Positions 47,295-56,524 of a DNA stretch of 64,000 nt are shown one piece after another. The position numbers and the translations under genes were made by a program. The notes beneath the pieces were generated by a model that had not been told where the DNA came from, made no database searches, and saw only the letters and a program-made list of their open reading frames with translations. The stretch is from an uncultured Flavobacteriaceae bacterium (GTDB lineage Bacteria; Bacteroidota; Bacteroidia; Flavobacteriales; Flavobacteriaceae), in contig CANMSB010000020.1 of assembly GCA_947500445.1 (NCBI GenBank), positions 1-64,000 on the forward strand, in the 5' to 3' direction. How positions within the stretch are numbered: the stretch's first letter is position 1; each line of letters opens with the position of its first letter.

Positions 47295-48233
47295 TCAAAA
47301 GAATCTTGGGGTAATTACTTTTTTGTATCTCGTTAAAAGTTCATACCTCAAGAACAGCTCGAATGAACCGGCGTTAAAAGCGGTACTTCCCAGTTCGGTC
47401 ACTTCACGGTCATAGGCAAGACCGAGCATGAGCTGTTCGTTCAATTGAAATCCTACCAATGCGCTCAATGCAGCATCCCAACGATAGGCGGCGCCAATGG
47501 AGAACGTTTCGTTGAACAGGGCGGTGGCGGAAAGATCGGCTTGCAAAGGAGCTCCTTGAACTGCTTTTAACAATACGGCCGGTTTCAACTTTACATCTTG
47601 GTTCAATTCGAAAATATACCCGGAAATCAAGTACCAGTTCATACGTTCCTGTGCTAGAAAAACGTTGCTTTCCCCGGAATCGTCAAAATGTTCGGTCTGT
47701 AAAAAGTTGGGAACGGATAGTCCGGCGTAAAATCGGTCCGTATGGTAATATACCCCGGCACCAAAATTTGGGGAAAACCGTTTGTCAATGTTCGGCTGTG
47801 CCGAGGCGTCCGTTCCAGGATTGTAGTTTTGTAGTTGGTTAAAATCGATGTTGAGCAAGTGACCCCCGGCTTTTACGCCAAAGGAGAGCTTACCCGTTTC
47901 GGATACGGGCACCGTATAGGAAAAGACCGCATCGAAATAGGTGTCTTGATTGGTGCCGTTTCCGATTTCATCGTTGACGATCGATAGCCCCAGGCCCACT
48001 CGCTCCGAAACCGGACTGTGAACGTTCAGCGTCTGCGTAGTTGGGGCACCATCCAAACCGACCCATTGCGATCGGTATAGGGCACCGATACTCAAAACGC
48101 CCCTAGATCCTGCATAAGCAGGGTTGACCGCCACGGTATTGTACATGTATTGGGTGTACTGTGCATCTTGCTGGGCCCACAAGCTGGTTGTTGTGGCCAT
48201 TAACAGTAAAATGCCAATTGCTATTTTTTTCAT
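47295..48233 (-). CDS. PorP/SprF family outer membrane protein (second copy)
   Basis: This 312-residue paralogue of the protein encoded at 32915 has a signal peptide (GILLLMATTTSLWAQ), then DAQYTQYMYNTVAVNPAYAGSRG and YRSQWVGLDGAPTTQ, and ends KVITPRFF. It lies 37 bp after the TSP3/CHU_C gene on the same strand, as expected for a partner in secretion or anchoring of that protein. The 263 bp or so downstream, before the fasciclin leader, hold no supported gene. Confidence 0.92.
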   Translation of the reverse strand: MKKIAIGILLLMATTTSLWAQQDAQYTQYMYNTVAVNPAYAGSRGVLSIGALYRSQWVGLDGAPTTQTLNVHSPVSERVGLGLSIVNDEIGNGTNQDTYFDAVFSYTVPVSETGKLSFGVKAGGHLLNIDFNQLQNYNPGTDASAQPNIDKRFSPNFGAGVYYHTDRFYAGLSVPNFLQTEHFDDSGESNVFLAQERMNWYLISGYIFELNQDVKLKPAVLLKAVQGAPLQADLSATALFNETFSIGAAYRWDAALSALVGFQLNEQLMLGLAYDREVTELGSTAFNAGSFELFLRYELLTRYKKVITPRFF

Positions 48234-48270
48234 GGTGCGTTGTTAAGAAAAATTACTGTGTTGGTTTGGT

Positions 48271-51200
48271 TTAGCGATTGATATAGAGATATCCTGATCG
48301 GGTCTTTCCTTTTTCTCCATCTTGATAGTTGATGATGTAAAAGTAAACTCCCACCGGCAAGGCTTCGTTTTGTTGAATGGTCGCTCTTCCATTGGATATC
48401 CCATTGAATGCGTTATCGGTATTGTCGTAGGCCGTGGTCTCGAAAACCTTAACGCCCCATCGGTTGTAAATTGTTACGCTGTGGTTCGGGTACGCCTCGA
48501 TATTGATGATGCGGAAAATACCTCCGTTGGTTCCCGGTGCTACCAGGTCGCTTTCAATTTCGATATCGCAGACCAGGTCGTCCGGCGGCGTACCGCCATT
48601 AGAACTACAACCATCCAGCGGGTCCGTGTTGTCGGTAATTTCTTGACCGTCGTTAATACCGTCACCATCGGTATCCGCAATGTTAGGGTCGGTACCCAAG
48701 TCCGTTTCTTGTTGGTTGGTGAGCCCATCTTGATCACAATCACTGGTTTCGAGCGGCGTTCCGCCATTGGAGTCGCAGTCGTCCAAAGGATCGGTATTGT
48801 CCATGACCTCTTGGCCGTCATCAATGCCATCGCCATCCGTATCGGGGTTTTCAGGGTCGGTCCCCAGCGCAGTCTCTTCATCGGTGGTAAGTCCGTCCTC
48901 ATCACAGTCGCTTGCACCTAAAGGTGTTCCGTTGATCGAATCGCAGTCATTTAAGGGGTCGGTGCCGTCGTTTGCTTCTTGCCCGTCATCGATTCCATCG
49001 CCATCGCTGTCGCCATTGTAAGGATCGGTGCCATTGGCATCTTCTGTACCATTATCTACACCGTCACCATCGCAATCAGCGGCTGCCCATATCGCATTTG
49101 TGGCATCGTAAGCGGTATACCCTGCCGGTTGCACGGGGATACAAGGATCCAAGGGGTCGGTATCGGTATCATCCGGAATACCGTCGCCATCGGTATCGGT
49201 ATTATAAGGATCGGTACCGTTGTTGTCTTCTGTGCCGTTATCGATACCGTCGCCATCACAATCGGCGGCTGCCCATATCGCATTCGTAGCATCGTATCCC
49301 TCATATCCTGCCGGTTGTACAGGGATACACGGATCTAGAGGGTCGGTATCCACATCGTCGGGTACTCCGTCTCCATCGGTGTCGTTGTTGTAGGGATCGC
49401 TGCCATTGGCATCTTCTGTACCATTATCTACACCGTCACCATCGCAATCGGCGGCTGCCCATATCGTATTCGTGGCATCGTAAGCTGTATACCCTGCCGG
49501 CTGCACGGGGATACACGGATCTAGGGGGTCGGTATCCACATCATCGGGTACTCCGTCGCCATCGCTGTCGCCGTTATATGGATCGCTGCCATTGGCATCT
49601 TCTGTACCATTATCTACACCGTCACCATCGCAATCAGCGGCTGCCCATATCGCATTTGTAGCATTGTAAGCTGTATACCCTGCCAGCTGCACGGGGATAC
49701 AAGGATCTAAGGGGTCGGTATCGGTATCATCCGGAATACCGTCGCCATCGGTGTCGTTGTTGTAGGGATCTGTACCATTGGTATCTTCCGTGCCATTGTC
49801 CACATTATCACCATCACAATCGGCCGCTGCCCAAAGGGCATTCGTGCTGTCGTAACCGGTATAGCCTTCCGGTTGCATGGGGATACAAGGATCTAAGGGG
49901 TCGGGATCGGTATCATCAGGAATACCGTCGCCATCGGTATCGGTATTGTAAGGATCGGTACCATTGGTGTCTTCGGTGCCGTTATCGATACCGTCACCAT
50001 CACAATCGGCTGCTGCCCATATCGTATTCGTGGCATCGTATGCTACATATCCTGCCGGTTGTACGGGGATACACGGATCAAACGGGTCGGTATCCACATC
50101 ATCGGGCACTCCGTCGCCATCGGTGTCGTTGTTGTAGGGATCTGTACCATTGGTGTCTTCTGTGCCATTGTTTACATTATCGCCATCGCAATCGGCCGCC
50201 GCCCAAATAGTATTTGTTGCCGTATATCCGGTATACCCTTGAGGCTGTACGGGGATACAAGGATCTAATGGGTCGGTATCCACATCATCGGGTACTCCGT
50301 CGCCATCGGTGTCGTTGTTATAGGGATCTGTCCCATTATTGTCTTCGGTACCGTTGTTCACACCATCACCATCACAATCGGCCGCTCTCCATATGATATT
50401 TGAGGCATCGTATCCGGTATACCCTTGAGGCTGTACGGGGATACAAGGATCTAATGGGTCGGTATCCACATCATCGAGCACTCCGTCGCCATCGGTATCG
50501 TTGTTATAGGGGTCGGTACCATTGGTATCCTCCGTACCGTTATCGATGCCATCGTTATCACAATCGGCGGCTGTCCATACCATATTTGTTGCATCGTAAC
50601 CGGTATATCCGGGCGGCTGTGCGGGAGTACAGGGATCTAAAGGATCAGTTCCTATACTCACCTCAATACCATTAGTTATTCCATCACCGTCACAGTCGGC
50701 ATCGGTCCAGGCCATGGAAGGTGTTTCGGTTACGCTTGCCAGTACAAATGCGCAAGGATCAGTAGGGTCCGTAAGATCGGTGTTTACTTCCGTCCCGTCC
50801 AATACCCCGTCGCCATCGGAATCGGGGTTGTTGTTATCGGTCCCGGCCAGCGCTTCTTCATCGTTGGTTAGTCCATCGTTGTCGCAATCATTGGTTCCTT
50901 GCGGCAGCCAGTATGGGTCACCGTTTGGTTGGCAGGGATCGTTGATGGCAGTGTCGGTTACATCACAAACGTTATCGCCATCGGCGTCCGCGCAAGCAGG
51001 TATGGCAATATAAAAAACAGCTGTGTCGCAAATGGCCCCATTACAAACCTGATAATCGATGGTAACCGTTGATGGGTCTTCGCTGGGCAGTGCCGTATAG
51101 GTGATCTCCCCTGTCGCTTGGTTTATTGAAATAGTACCTGCCGCCGTTCCGGTAGTCAAATCCGTTATGGTACTGCCTACCAAAAAGTCATCGTTGGTGA

Positions 51201-54200
51201 GTATGTTAAAGGTTTTGGGTATGCCAACATCGGCAGTGGTAAAGTCATCTACGGCAACGGGCGCATACGGATTGGGGTCCGTTCCGTTCGTATTACCGTC
51301 GTTGTCGCAGTCCGCATTGGCCCAAATAGGGTTCGCGGCATCATATCCGATATATCCTGCGGTCTGTGAGGGGTCGCACGGATCTAAAGGATCGTTCCCA
51401 TTGGCCACTTCGGTACCGTTGGGAACACCGTCGCCATCGCAGTCGCCGCTGTTCCATGTTGCGGAGGGCGTCTCGGTCGCATTGGCCAAATTAAAGTCGC
51501 AAAGGTCATTAGGGTCCGTATTGTCCGTGTTGACCTCGGTACCGTCAACTACTCCATCACCGTCGGAATCAGGATTATAGGGGTCCGTACCGGCCGCTGT
51601 CTCTTCATCTGTGCTCAAGCCATCGTTGTCGCAATCGCTTGTTCCCAGTGGTGTTCCACCTACGGAACTACAGTCATCCAAGGGGTCGGTATTGTTACTG
51701 TTTACTTCAGTTCCATCATCGATACCGTCACCGTCGGAATCGTTATTATAGGGGTCGGTACCGATATTGATTTCATCGTTGTTGCTCAAACCGTCGCCAT
51801 CGCAATCGGCTGCTCCCCAGAGAGGGTTAAGATTATCGTATCCGGTATACCCTGCAGTTTGTAATGGGTCACAGGGATCCAAAGGGTCGTTCCCATTGGC
51901 AACTTCCGTACCGTTGGCAACTCCGTCGCCATCGCAGTCGGCAGTGTTCCACGCGGCAGTGGGCGTTTCGGTAGCGCTGGTCAACACAAACGCGCATGGA
52001 TCGTTGGGATCGGTACCGTCGGAATTCAATTCCGTACCATCCTGTACCCCGTCGCCGTCGGAGTCGGGATTGTTAGGGTCGGTACCCGCTGTCGTTTCTT
52101 CATCGTTGGTTAGGCCGTCGTTATCGCAATCGCTGGTCCCCAATGGGGTTCCTCCTATGGAGCTACAATCGTCCAAGGGGTCCGTGTTGTCGGTATTTAC
52201 CTCGGTACCATCGTCAATACCGTCGCCATCGGAGTCCGCATTGTCCGGGTCGGTGCCGGCGGTAATCTCTTCATCATTGGAGAGGCCGTCGCCATCACAG
52301 TCATTGGTGCCCTGGGCCTGCCATGCAGGATCCCCGTTCGGTTGGCAAGGGTCGTTTATGGCCGTATCGACCACATCGCAAACATTGTCCCCGTCGGCAT
52401 CCGCACATGCGGGAATGGTAATGTTAAGGGTAGCGGAATCGCAAATTGTTCCGTTGCAGACTTGATAGTCTATGGTTACGGTAGACGGATTTTCACTAGG
52501 GAGGGCGGTATAGGTAATTTCACCAGTGGCCTGATCGATCATTATGGTCCCGCTGGCCGTTCCCGTATTGAGGTCGGTAATGGTGCTCCCTACCAAAAAG
52601 TCGTCGTTGGCAAGAATGTTAAAAGTTTTTGGAATACCGACGTCGGCCGTAGTAAAGTCGTCTACAGCTGTTGGGGTGAAGGGGTTGGGGTCGGTCCCGT
52701 TTGGATTTCCGTCGCCATCACAATCGGCGGCCGCCCAAATAGCGTAGTTCTCGTCCGTTGCGGTTCGCGTATTGGCTACCGTATAGGAGCATGGGTCCTG
52801 TGGATCGGTAGCGTTGGTTATTTCGGTACCGTTCGTTTCGCCATCGCCATCGCAATCCAAGGTATTCCAACTGGGATCCGCATTTGCCGGGTTTTGGTCA
52901 TTGCTATAGGCACAGGGGTCTTCGGGATCTGTATCAGTAAGGTCAGGGTCTCCGTCCCCATCGTCATCCAAGTTGGCAACGGTAATGGTTTCTGTGGTAT
53001 CGTCGGTGGAAGCGTTCGAATCTACCTGATCTTGAGAATTTGATACGGTATTGGTTATGCTTATGGTTTTTGTTGGTGCAGCGATGTCATCGGCGACCGC
53101 TTCTATCGTTAAGGTCTGACGTTCTCCTTCGGTCATCGTTCCGATTGTCCAATTGGGAGCGGACCAAGTACCTTTGCTAGGGGTAACGGACGAAACGGTC
53201 AGCCCCGTGGGCAGCGCATCGGTAATAACCAAATTGGTGACATCATTTATACCCAGGCTTTCAACGGTAATCGTAAATGTTACCGTTTCCCCCTCTGAAA
53301 ACGTGTTGCTATCGGCTGTTTTGTCCAGTTTGATATCGGGATCACAATAGAATATCGGTATCACATTGGAGTCGTAAAAACAGCCTCCTTTGGAGACCCT
53401 TACAAAGTAGTCCCCAATGGCCTGTACAGTATAATTAATGGCATTGGCACCGCCGATCGGCGTTCCATTCTGGTACCATTGGTAGGTGTCGAAAGGTTCG
53501 GACAAGGTGATGGTCTCCCCTAAACATCCTAGGCCGCTGATACTATAGTCTACCACGGGAACCGTGTCAAAACCGGAAAAATAACCGCCCAGACCCAGGG
53601 CGCCGTCCAGGCCGACAACCCCGACCGCTATTGGGCCCGTGGATTGTACCGAAACGTTTCCGGATAGGTTAGGGACGTAAAAACTCTTCCAAGGAAGGCC
53701 TGTGGCCAACTTGGATGGGGGTAAGGTAACGGTACCGGAGCCATCGGTAACGACTATGTTGGCATCTGCGGTAGTGGTGGAGGCCAAAATGGTAAGCCCA
53801 CCGTTGATGGTGGTACTCGCCAAACTTTCAATATTCGCAATGTTGCTCAGGGAGTTTGGCAACAAACAGTTTACCGGCGCTATAAAATTTAAGCCGTTGG
53901 TGGCAGCGCTCGTGTTTCCCGCCAACGCTTGATACGCGTAAACGTTTTTTGAGGTGACTACGGTTAAATTGTTTCCGGCGGAATTTCCGGAGTAATTGGA
54001 TCCGGGTACGATATAGTACTCTCCTTCGTTGATGGTTGCGCTCGGTGTTGCTGATCCGTTTACAAAAATGTCGGTGCCATTTGCGGTACCGATAATGATG
54101 GGAAATTCAAGGACATTGGAACCACCTCCCCTAATGAATACATATTCCCGGCCAACGACATCGATGGGAACGGGTTGGTCTATTCCGGCATCCTGTAGAT

Positions 54201-54969
54201 TGGTTCCCGGTACCAAGCCTACCAGAACGTTACCGTTGCTTATGGCTATGTTTTTGTCCGATTTAATATCGGCGCCCAACCAGCCAAAACGGTTGGCGTT
54301 GGTGTCGTTGGTGGTTCCTACGTTGTTCCCTATATTTTCTAGAACAAAACTTTCACCTTGTTGTAAAACGATGGTAATCTCATCGCTGGTAAGGCCCCTG
54401 GCGTTTCCCCCTAACCTAAAAGCGCAGTCGGGGTCGTAGTCCGATATGATAACGGTGGTATCGTCCTCGGTGGCCAAGATGCCGAGGGTAGCATTGAAAA
54501 TACTTCTATTGTGTAATAAGGGTGCTCCTCCCCATTTAAAATGGGTGCCGAGCGCAGCTCTTCCCTTACAGGTAAGCGATGCGCCTTGAGCATTGTTTCT
54601 CCCCCTGTAATTTACATAGAATTTTTCCCCTCCCGTAGCTTCAAAACGTAATCCGGCGTTGGTTTGTACCGTTCCTACCTCTGCGTCGGGTAACATGGTG
54701 ATGCCGTTGTCATTTAGGGGCAAGGTATACGTGAACGGTGTTGCGTTGGAAACCGAAACAGTGGTCAATGGGGTTGCGGATGTTCCCCTGTAGATGTCAA
54801 CGTTAAATGCAGTGGTTTCCGGAGTTGATAGATAAATTGCCTGTTCGCTCAAATGATTCCCCGTTTGCGTCAATGGCGGCATATAGTGCAGGTCGCTCAA
54901 CTGCGCGATGGTCTTGAAGGAGAATAGTAAGAAGGCCAGAAGGAATATTTTTTTTAACATGGGTAGCAC
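48271..54969 (-). CDS. large surface protein: IgGFc-binding-like, DUF11, TSP3 repeats, CHU_C domain
   Basis: This predicted surface protein has 2232 residues (an ATG three codons in, at 54960, is an alternative start). After the signal peptide (IFLLAFLLFSFKTIAQ) comes an IgGFc-binding-like N-terminal domain (about 25-470), an Ig-like segment (TYQWYQNGTPIGGANAINYT), one DUF11 module (IKLDKTADSNTFSEGETVTF), and then very many thrombospondin type 3-like calcium-binding motifs (DxDxDGxxDGTE, DPLDPC). Two CshA-like inserts (TADVGIPKTFNILANDDF and its near copy) interrupt them. Nine 62-residue units form a tandem array. The end is a CHU_C sorting domain (SVTIYNRWGVKVFE; PVGVYFYIINY). Calcium binding would stiffen the stalk. 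The PorP gene 37 bp downstream is its likely partner. Confidence 0.93.
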   Translation of the reverse strand: MLPMLKKIFLLAFLLFSFKTIAQLSDLHYMPPLTQTGNHLSEQAIYLSTPETTAFNVDIYRGTSATPLTTVSVSNATPFTYTLPLNDNGITMLPDAEVGTVQTNAGLRFEATGGEKFYVNYRGRNNAQGASLTCKGRAALGTHFKWGGAPLLHNRSIFNATLGILATEDDTTVIISDYDPDCAFRLGGNARGLTSDEITIVLQQGESFVLENIGNNVGTTNDTNANRFGWLGADIKSDKNIAISNGNVLVGLVPGTNLQDAGIDQPVPIDVVGREYVFIRGGGSNVLEFPIIIGTANGTDIFVNGSATPSATINEGEYYIVPGSNYSGNSAGNNLTVVTSKNVYAYQALAGNTSAATNGLNFIAPVNCLLPNSLSNIANIESLASTTINGGLTILASTTTADANIVVTDGSGTVTLPPSKLATGLPWKSFYVPNLSGNVSVQSTGPIAVGVVGLDGALGLGGYFSGFDTVPVVDYSISGLGCLGETITLSEPFDTYQWYQNGTPIGGANAINYTVQAIGDYFVRVSKGGCFYDSNVIPIFYCDPDIKLDKTADSNTFSEGETVTFTITVESLGINDVTNLVITDALPTGLTVSSVTPSKGTWSAPNWTIGTMTEGERQTLTIEAVADDIAAPTKTISITNTVSNSQDQVDSNASTDDTTETITVANLDDDGDGDPDLTDTDPEDPCAYSNDQNPANADPSWNTLDCDGDGETNGTEITNATDPQDPCSYTVANTRTATDENYAIWAAADCDGDGNPNGTDPNPFTPTAVDDFTTADVGIPKTFNILANDDFLVGSTITDLNTGTASGTIMIDQATGEITYTALPSENPSTVTIDYQVCNGTICDSATLNITIPACADADGDNVCDVVDTAINDPCQPNGDPAWQAQGTNDCDGDGLSNDEEITAGTDPDNADSDGDGIDDGTEVNTDNTDPLDDCSSIGGTPLGTSDCDNDGLTNDEETTAGTDPNNPDSDGDGVQDGTELNSDGTDPNDPCAFVLTSATETPTAAWNTADCDGDGVANGTEVANGNDPLDPCDPLQTAGYTGYDNLNPLWGAADCDGDGLSNNDEINIGTDPYNNDSDGDGIDDGTEVNSNNTDPLDDCSSVGGTPLGTSDCDNDGLSTDEETAAGTDPYNPDSDGDGVVDGTEVNTDNTDPNDLCDFNLANATETPSATWNSGDCDGDGVPNGTEVANGNDPLDPCDPSQTAGYIGYDAANPIWANADCDNDGNTNGTDPNPYAPVAVDDFTTADVGIPKTFNILTNDDFLVGSTITDLTTGTAAGTISINQATGEITYTALPSEDPSTVTIDYQVCNGAICDTAVFYIAIPACADADGDNVCDVTDTAINDPCQPNGDPYWLPQGTNDCDNDGLTNDEEALAGTDNNNPDSDGDGVLDGTEVNTDLTDPTDPCAFVLASVTETPSMAWTDADCDGDGITNGIEVSIGTDPLDPCTPAQPPGYTGYDATNMVWTAADCDNDGIDNGTEDTNGTDPYNNDTDGDGVLDDVDTDPLDPCIPVQPQGYTGYDASNIIWRAADCDGDGVNNGTEDNNGTDPYNNDTDGDGVPDDVDTDPLDPCIPVQPQGYTGYTATNTIWAAADCDGDNVNNGTEDTNGTDPYNNDTDGDGVPDDVDTDPFDPCIPVQPAGYVAYDATNTIWAAADCDGDGIDNGTEDTNGTDPYNTDTDGDGIPDDTDPDPLDPCIPMQPEGYTGYDSTNALWAAADCDGDNVDNGTEDTNGTDPYNNDTDGDGIPDDTDTDPLDPCIPVQLAGYTAYNATNAIWAAADCDGDGVDNGTEDANGSDPYNGDSDGDGVPDDVDTDPLDPCIPVQPAGYTAYDATNTIWAAADCDGDGVDNGTEDANGSDPYNNDTDGDGVPDDVDTDPLDPCIPVQPAGYEGYDATNAIWAAADCDGDGIDNGTEDNNGTDPYNTDTDGDGIPDDTDTDPLDPCIPVQPAGYTAYDATNAIWAAADCDGDGVDNGTEDANGTDPYNGDSDGDGIDDGQEANDGTDPLNDCDSINGTPLGASDCDEDGLTTDEETALGTDPENPDTDGDGIDDGQEVMDNTDPLDDCDSNGGTPLETSDCDQDGLTNQQETDLGTDPNIADTDGDGINDGQEITDNTDPLDGCSSNGGTPPDDLVCDIEIESDLVAPGTNGGIFRIINIEAYPNHSVTIYNRWGVKVFETTAYDNTDNAFNGISNGRATIQQNEALPVGVYFYIINYQDGEKGKTRSGYLYINR
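48990..50660 (-). repeat. nine tandem 186-bp units (TSP3-type)
   Basis: A marker word (GGGGATAC or close variant) recurs at 49135, 49321, 49507, 49693, 49879, 50065, 50251, 50437 and 50623, exactly 186 bp apart each time. Each unit encodes 62 residues with DPLDPCIPVQPxGY, WAAADCDGD, NGTEDxNGxDPYN and DGDGxPDDxDTD. The outer boundaries are approximate. Confidence 0.92.
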
Positions 54970-55033
54970 TGTTTTATCGGTATTCGGCTTAAAACGGAAA
55001 GGTAGCCCGAGGGAATAGCCAGCAAAAATAATT

Positions 55034-55063
55034 GTTGTCTACCACTAGGTTTTTGTGGTCAAC
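55034..55063. other. hairpin in the divergent region 54970-55250
   Basis: GTTG-tct-ACCAC and GTGGT-CAAC pair around a 9-nt loop, 64 bp upstream of the TSP3/CHU_C gene. On the minus strand a TATTTTTG (55030 to 55023) matches the -7 consensus TAnnTTTG, so the hairpin overlaps the likely promoter. Its role is unknown. Confidence 0.35.
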
Positions 55064-55250
55064 CTCTGATAATATGTCTATAGGTACACGATATAAACGT
55101 TAACCGATGGGGCGGGGCGAAAGTATGTCGACCGTTTTGTCGAGAGGCCTTTAAAATGACTTTTACTTACAGTAGTATCGATATTTCTTATGGGACTGTA
55201 GTTAATATTGTTTAACTTTAATGTAATTTTATTAAACAAAATTAGAAACT

Positions 55251-55472
55251 ATGGACTGGATAGTAAAAGCGGAAAACTTTGAGAAAATGAAAATGTCACA
55301 TATGACTACAAGTGATCGTGTAGCAGCATCTAGAGAGGCCAAAAAAATAGTCCTTGGCATTAACGAAATCTACAAGAAAACAAAAGATTCAAAATTGATG
55401 GACGTGATGAAGCGGATTACGGTGAAAAAGAAAAAAATCGACAAACGTTTGAAAGGTAGGTTGGAGGTGTAA
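55251..55472 (+). CDS. small basic hypothetical protein
   Basis: A 73-residue, lysine-rich product (MDWIVKAENFEKMKM... to KIDKRLKGRLEV), helical throughout, with no cysteine, signal peptide or membrane segment. The upstream 60 bp are very AT-rich with an A-rich leader, as is usual for expressed genes here. No family is recognised. Its size and charge would suit a nucleic-acid- or ribosome-associated protein, but this is a guess. It stands alone between the adhesin locus and the deaminase gene. Confidence 0.6.
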   Translation: MDWIVKAENFEKMKMSHMTTSDRVAASREAKKIVLGINEIYKKTKDSKLMDVMKRITVKKKKIDKRLKGRLEV

Positions 55473-55779
55473 GCGGTAAAAAAAGTTAACCTTTTTACAA
55501 ACCCGCTAAACAATTATTTCAGTTTACAGGGGATGCTTAAAGCAAATACCCCCGCAGGTTGTTATGGGAAGTAAACTCCTCTTTTTTGGCAACGGTAGGT
55601 AATGGCCCTAGTTGGTTCACGATTTCGCTGTAATCTTGTTCAGAAAATAGGGCTGGGCAAGAATCCGTTATGGCATTGTAAGAACAATTAGGTAATTCAC
55701 TGTTCGTTTAAAACAGCCAACACGCTAAAATATAGGCGACTATCAAAGGCTATTACAAAAATTCTCTTAAACAATACCG
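55473..55779. other. gene-free stretch
   Basis: 307 bp without a supported gene. A short GTAAAAA / TTTTTAC stem just after the small gene (about 55478-55500) could act as a weak terminator. The 3' part should contain the promoter of the deaminase gene, but no clear -7 box is seen. Confidence 0.45.
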
Positions 55780-56220
55780 ATGCACGAAAAATTTATGAGG
55801 ATGGCCGTTAAAAAAGCGCAAGAGGGCAAAGCCTCGAAAGAGGGTGGTTCTTTCGGTGCGGTCATCGTTAGGGACGGTGAAATCGTATGTGCCGTACATA
55901 ATTTGGTGAGTGGCAAGGACGACCTGACACAACATGCGGAATTGGTTGCAATACAGGTAGCCTGTTCCAAAATAGGGCGTAAAGCCTTACAGGAATGTAT
56001 TTTATATACGAGTTGTGAGCCCTGTATGATGTGCCTTGGCGCATGCCATTGGGCAAAATTTAAGGCAATTTATTACGGCGCCTCTGCTGAAGACGCCCAA
56101 AAATACGGTTTTACCTATTCCAAGTCATATTTTGATATGGACGCCAAGTTACGGCGTGCCGAGTTTCATATGGAGCAACTCCTTAGAGAAGCAGCTTTGA
56201 AGGTCTGGGAGGAATCCTGA
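55780..56220 (+). CDS. zinc nucleoside/guanine deaminase (CMP/dCMP deaminase fold)
   Basis: This cytoplasmic zinc enzyme deaminates a purine or nucleoside. Its 146 residues contain the zinc motif H52-A-E54 (catalytic Glu) and P-C82-M-M-C85. The flanking TSCEPCMMCLGACHWAKFKAIYYG and a long C-terminal helix following a GFTYSKSYFDMD segment resemble bacterial guanine deaminase (GuaD, guanine to xanthine). TadA-type tRNA adenosine deaminases are alternatives, but the conserved residues after the CxxC favour GuaD. No purine-catabolic neighbours are nearby. Confidence 0.85.
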   Translation: MHEKFMRMAVKKAQEGKASKEGGSFGAVIVRDGEIVCAVHNLVSGKDDLTQHAELVAIQVACSKIGRKALQECILYTSCEPCMMCLGACHWAKFKAIYYGASAEDAQKYGFTYSKSYFDMDAKLRRAEFHMEQLLREAALKVWEES

Positions 56221-56524
56221 TTTGGACAAGAACGCTTACGTACTCAATACCATTGTCGTTCTTTCAAAAAGGAAACCGATTTGCTTGAACATCGCTATCA
56301 ATATGATGAATTTTTCTTTTTCAATACTTTCAGCTTCCATTTATACAAAAAAAAGGTTTCAATTCGTCTTTGCCGACAACAACTTGCTAAAAACGGCAAT
56401 CCCAAAATTGTCGTTTTACTTCAAACTATGAAATCGGAAATACAAGAGATCAACTGCAAAAAAAATGATGGGACAGAAGGTCTACAGAACTTAATTGAAA
56501 TATTGGATTACCGCTATGGCGGTG
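56221..56524. other. gene-free stretch between convergent genes
   Basis: 304 bp between the deaminase and the 3' end of the TPR/LuxR gene. Two short plus-strand frames here have no homology or ribosome-binding context, and one runs into the minus-strand gene. No convincing terminator hairpin is seen. Confidence 0.5.

Noticed and set aside
48990-50660. Possible CRISPR-like regular array
   Set aside because: The 186-bp units are contiguous, in-frame coding TSP3 repeats without spacers.
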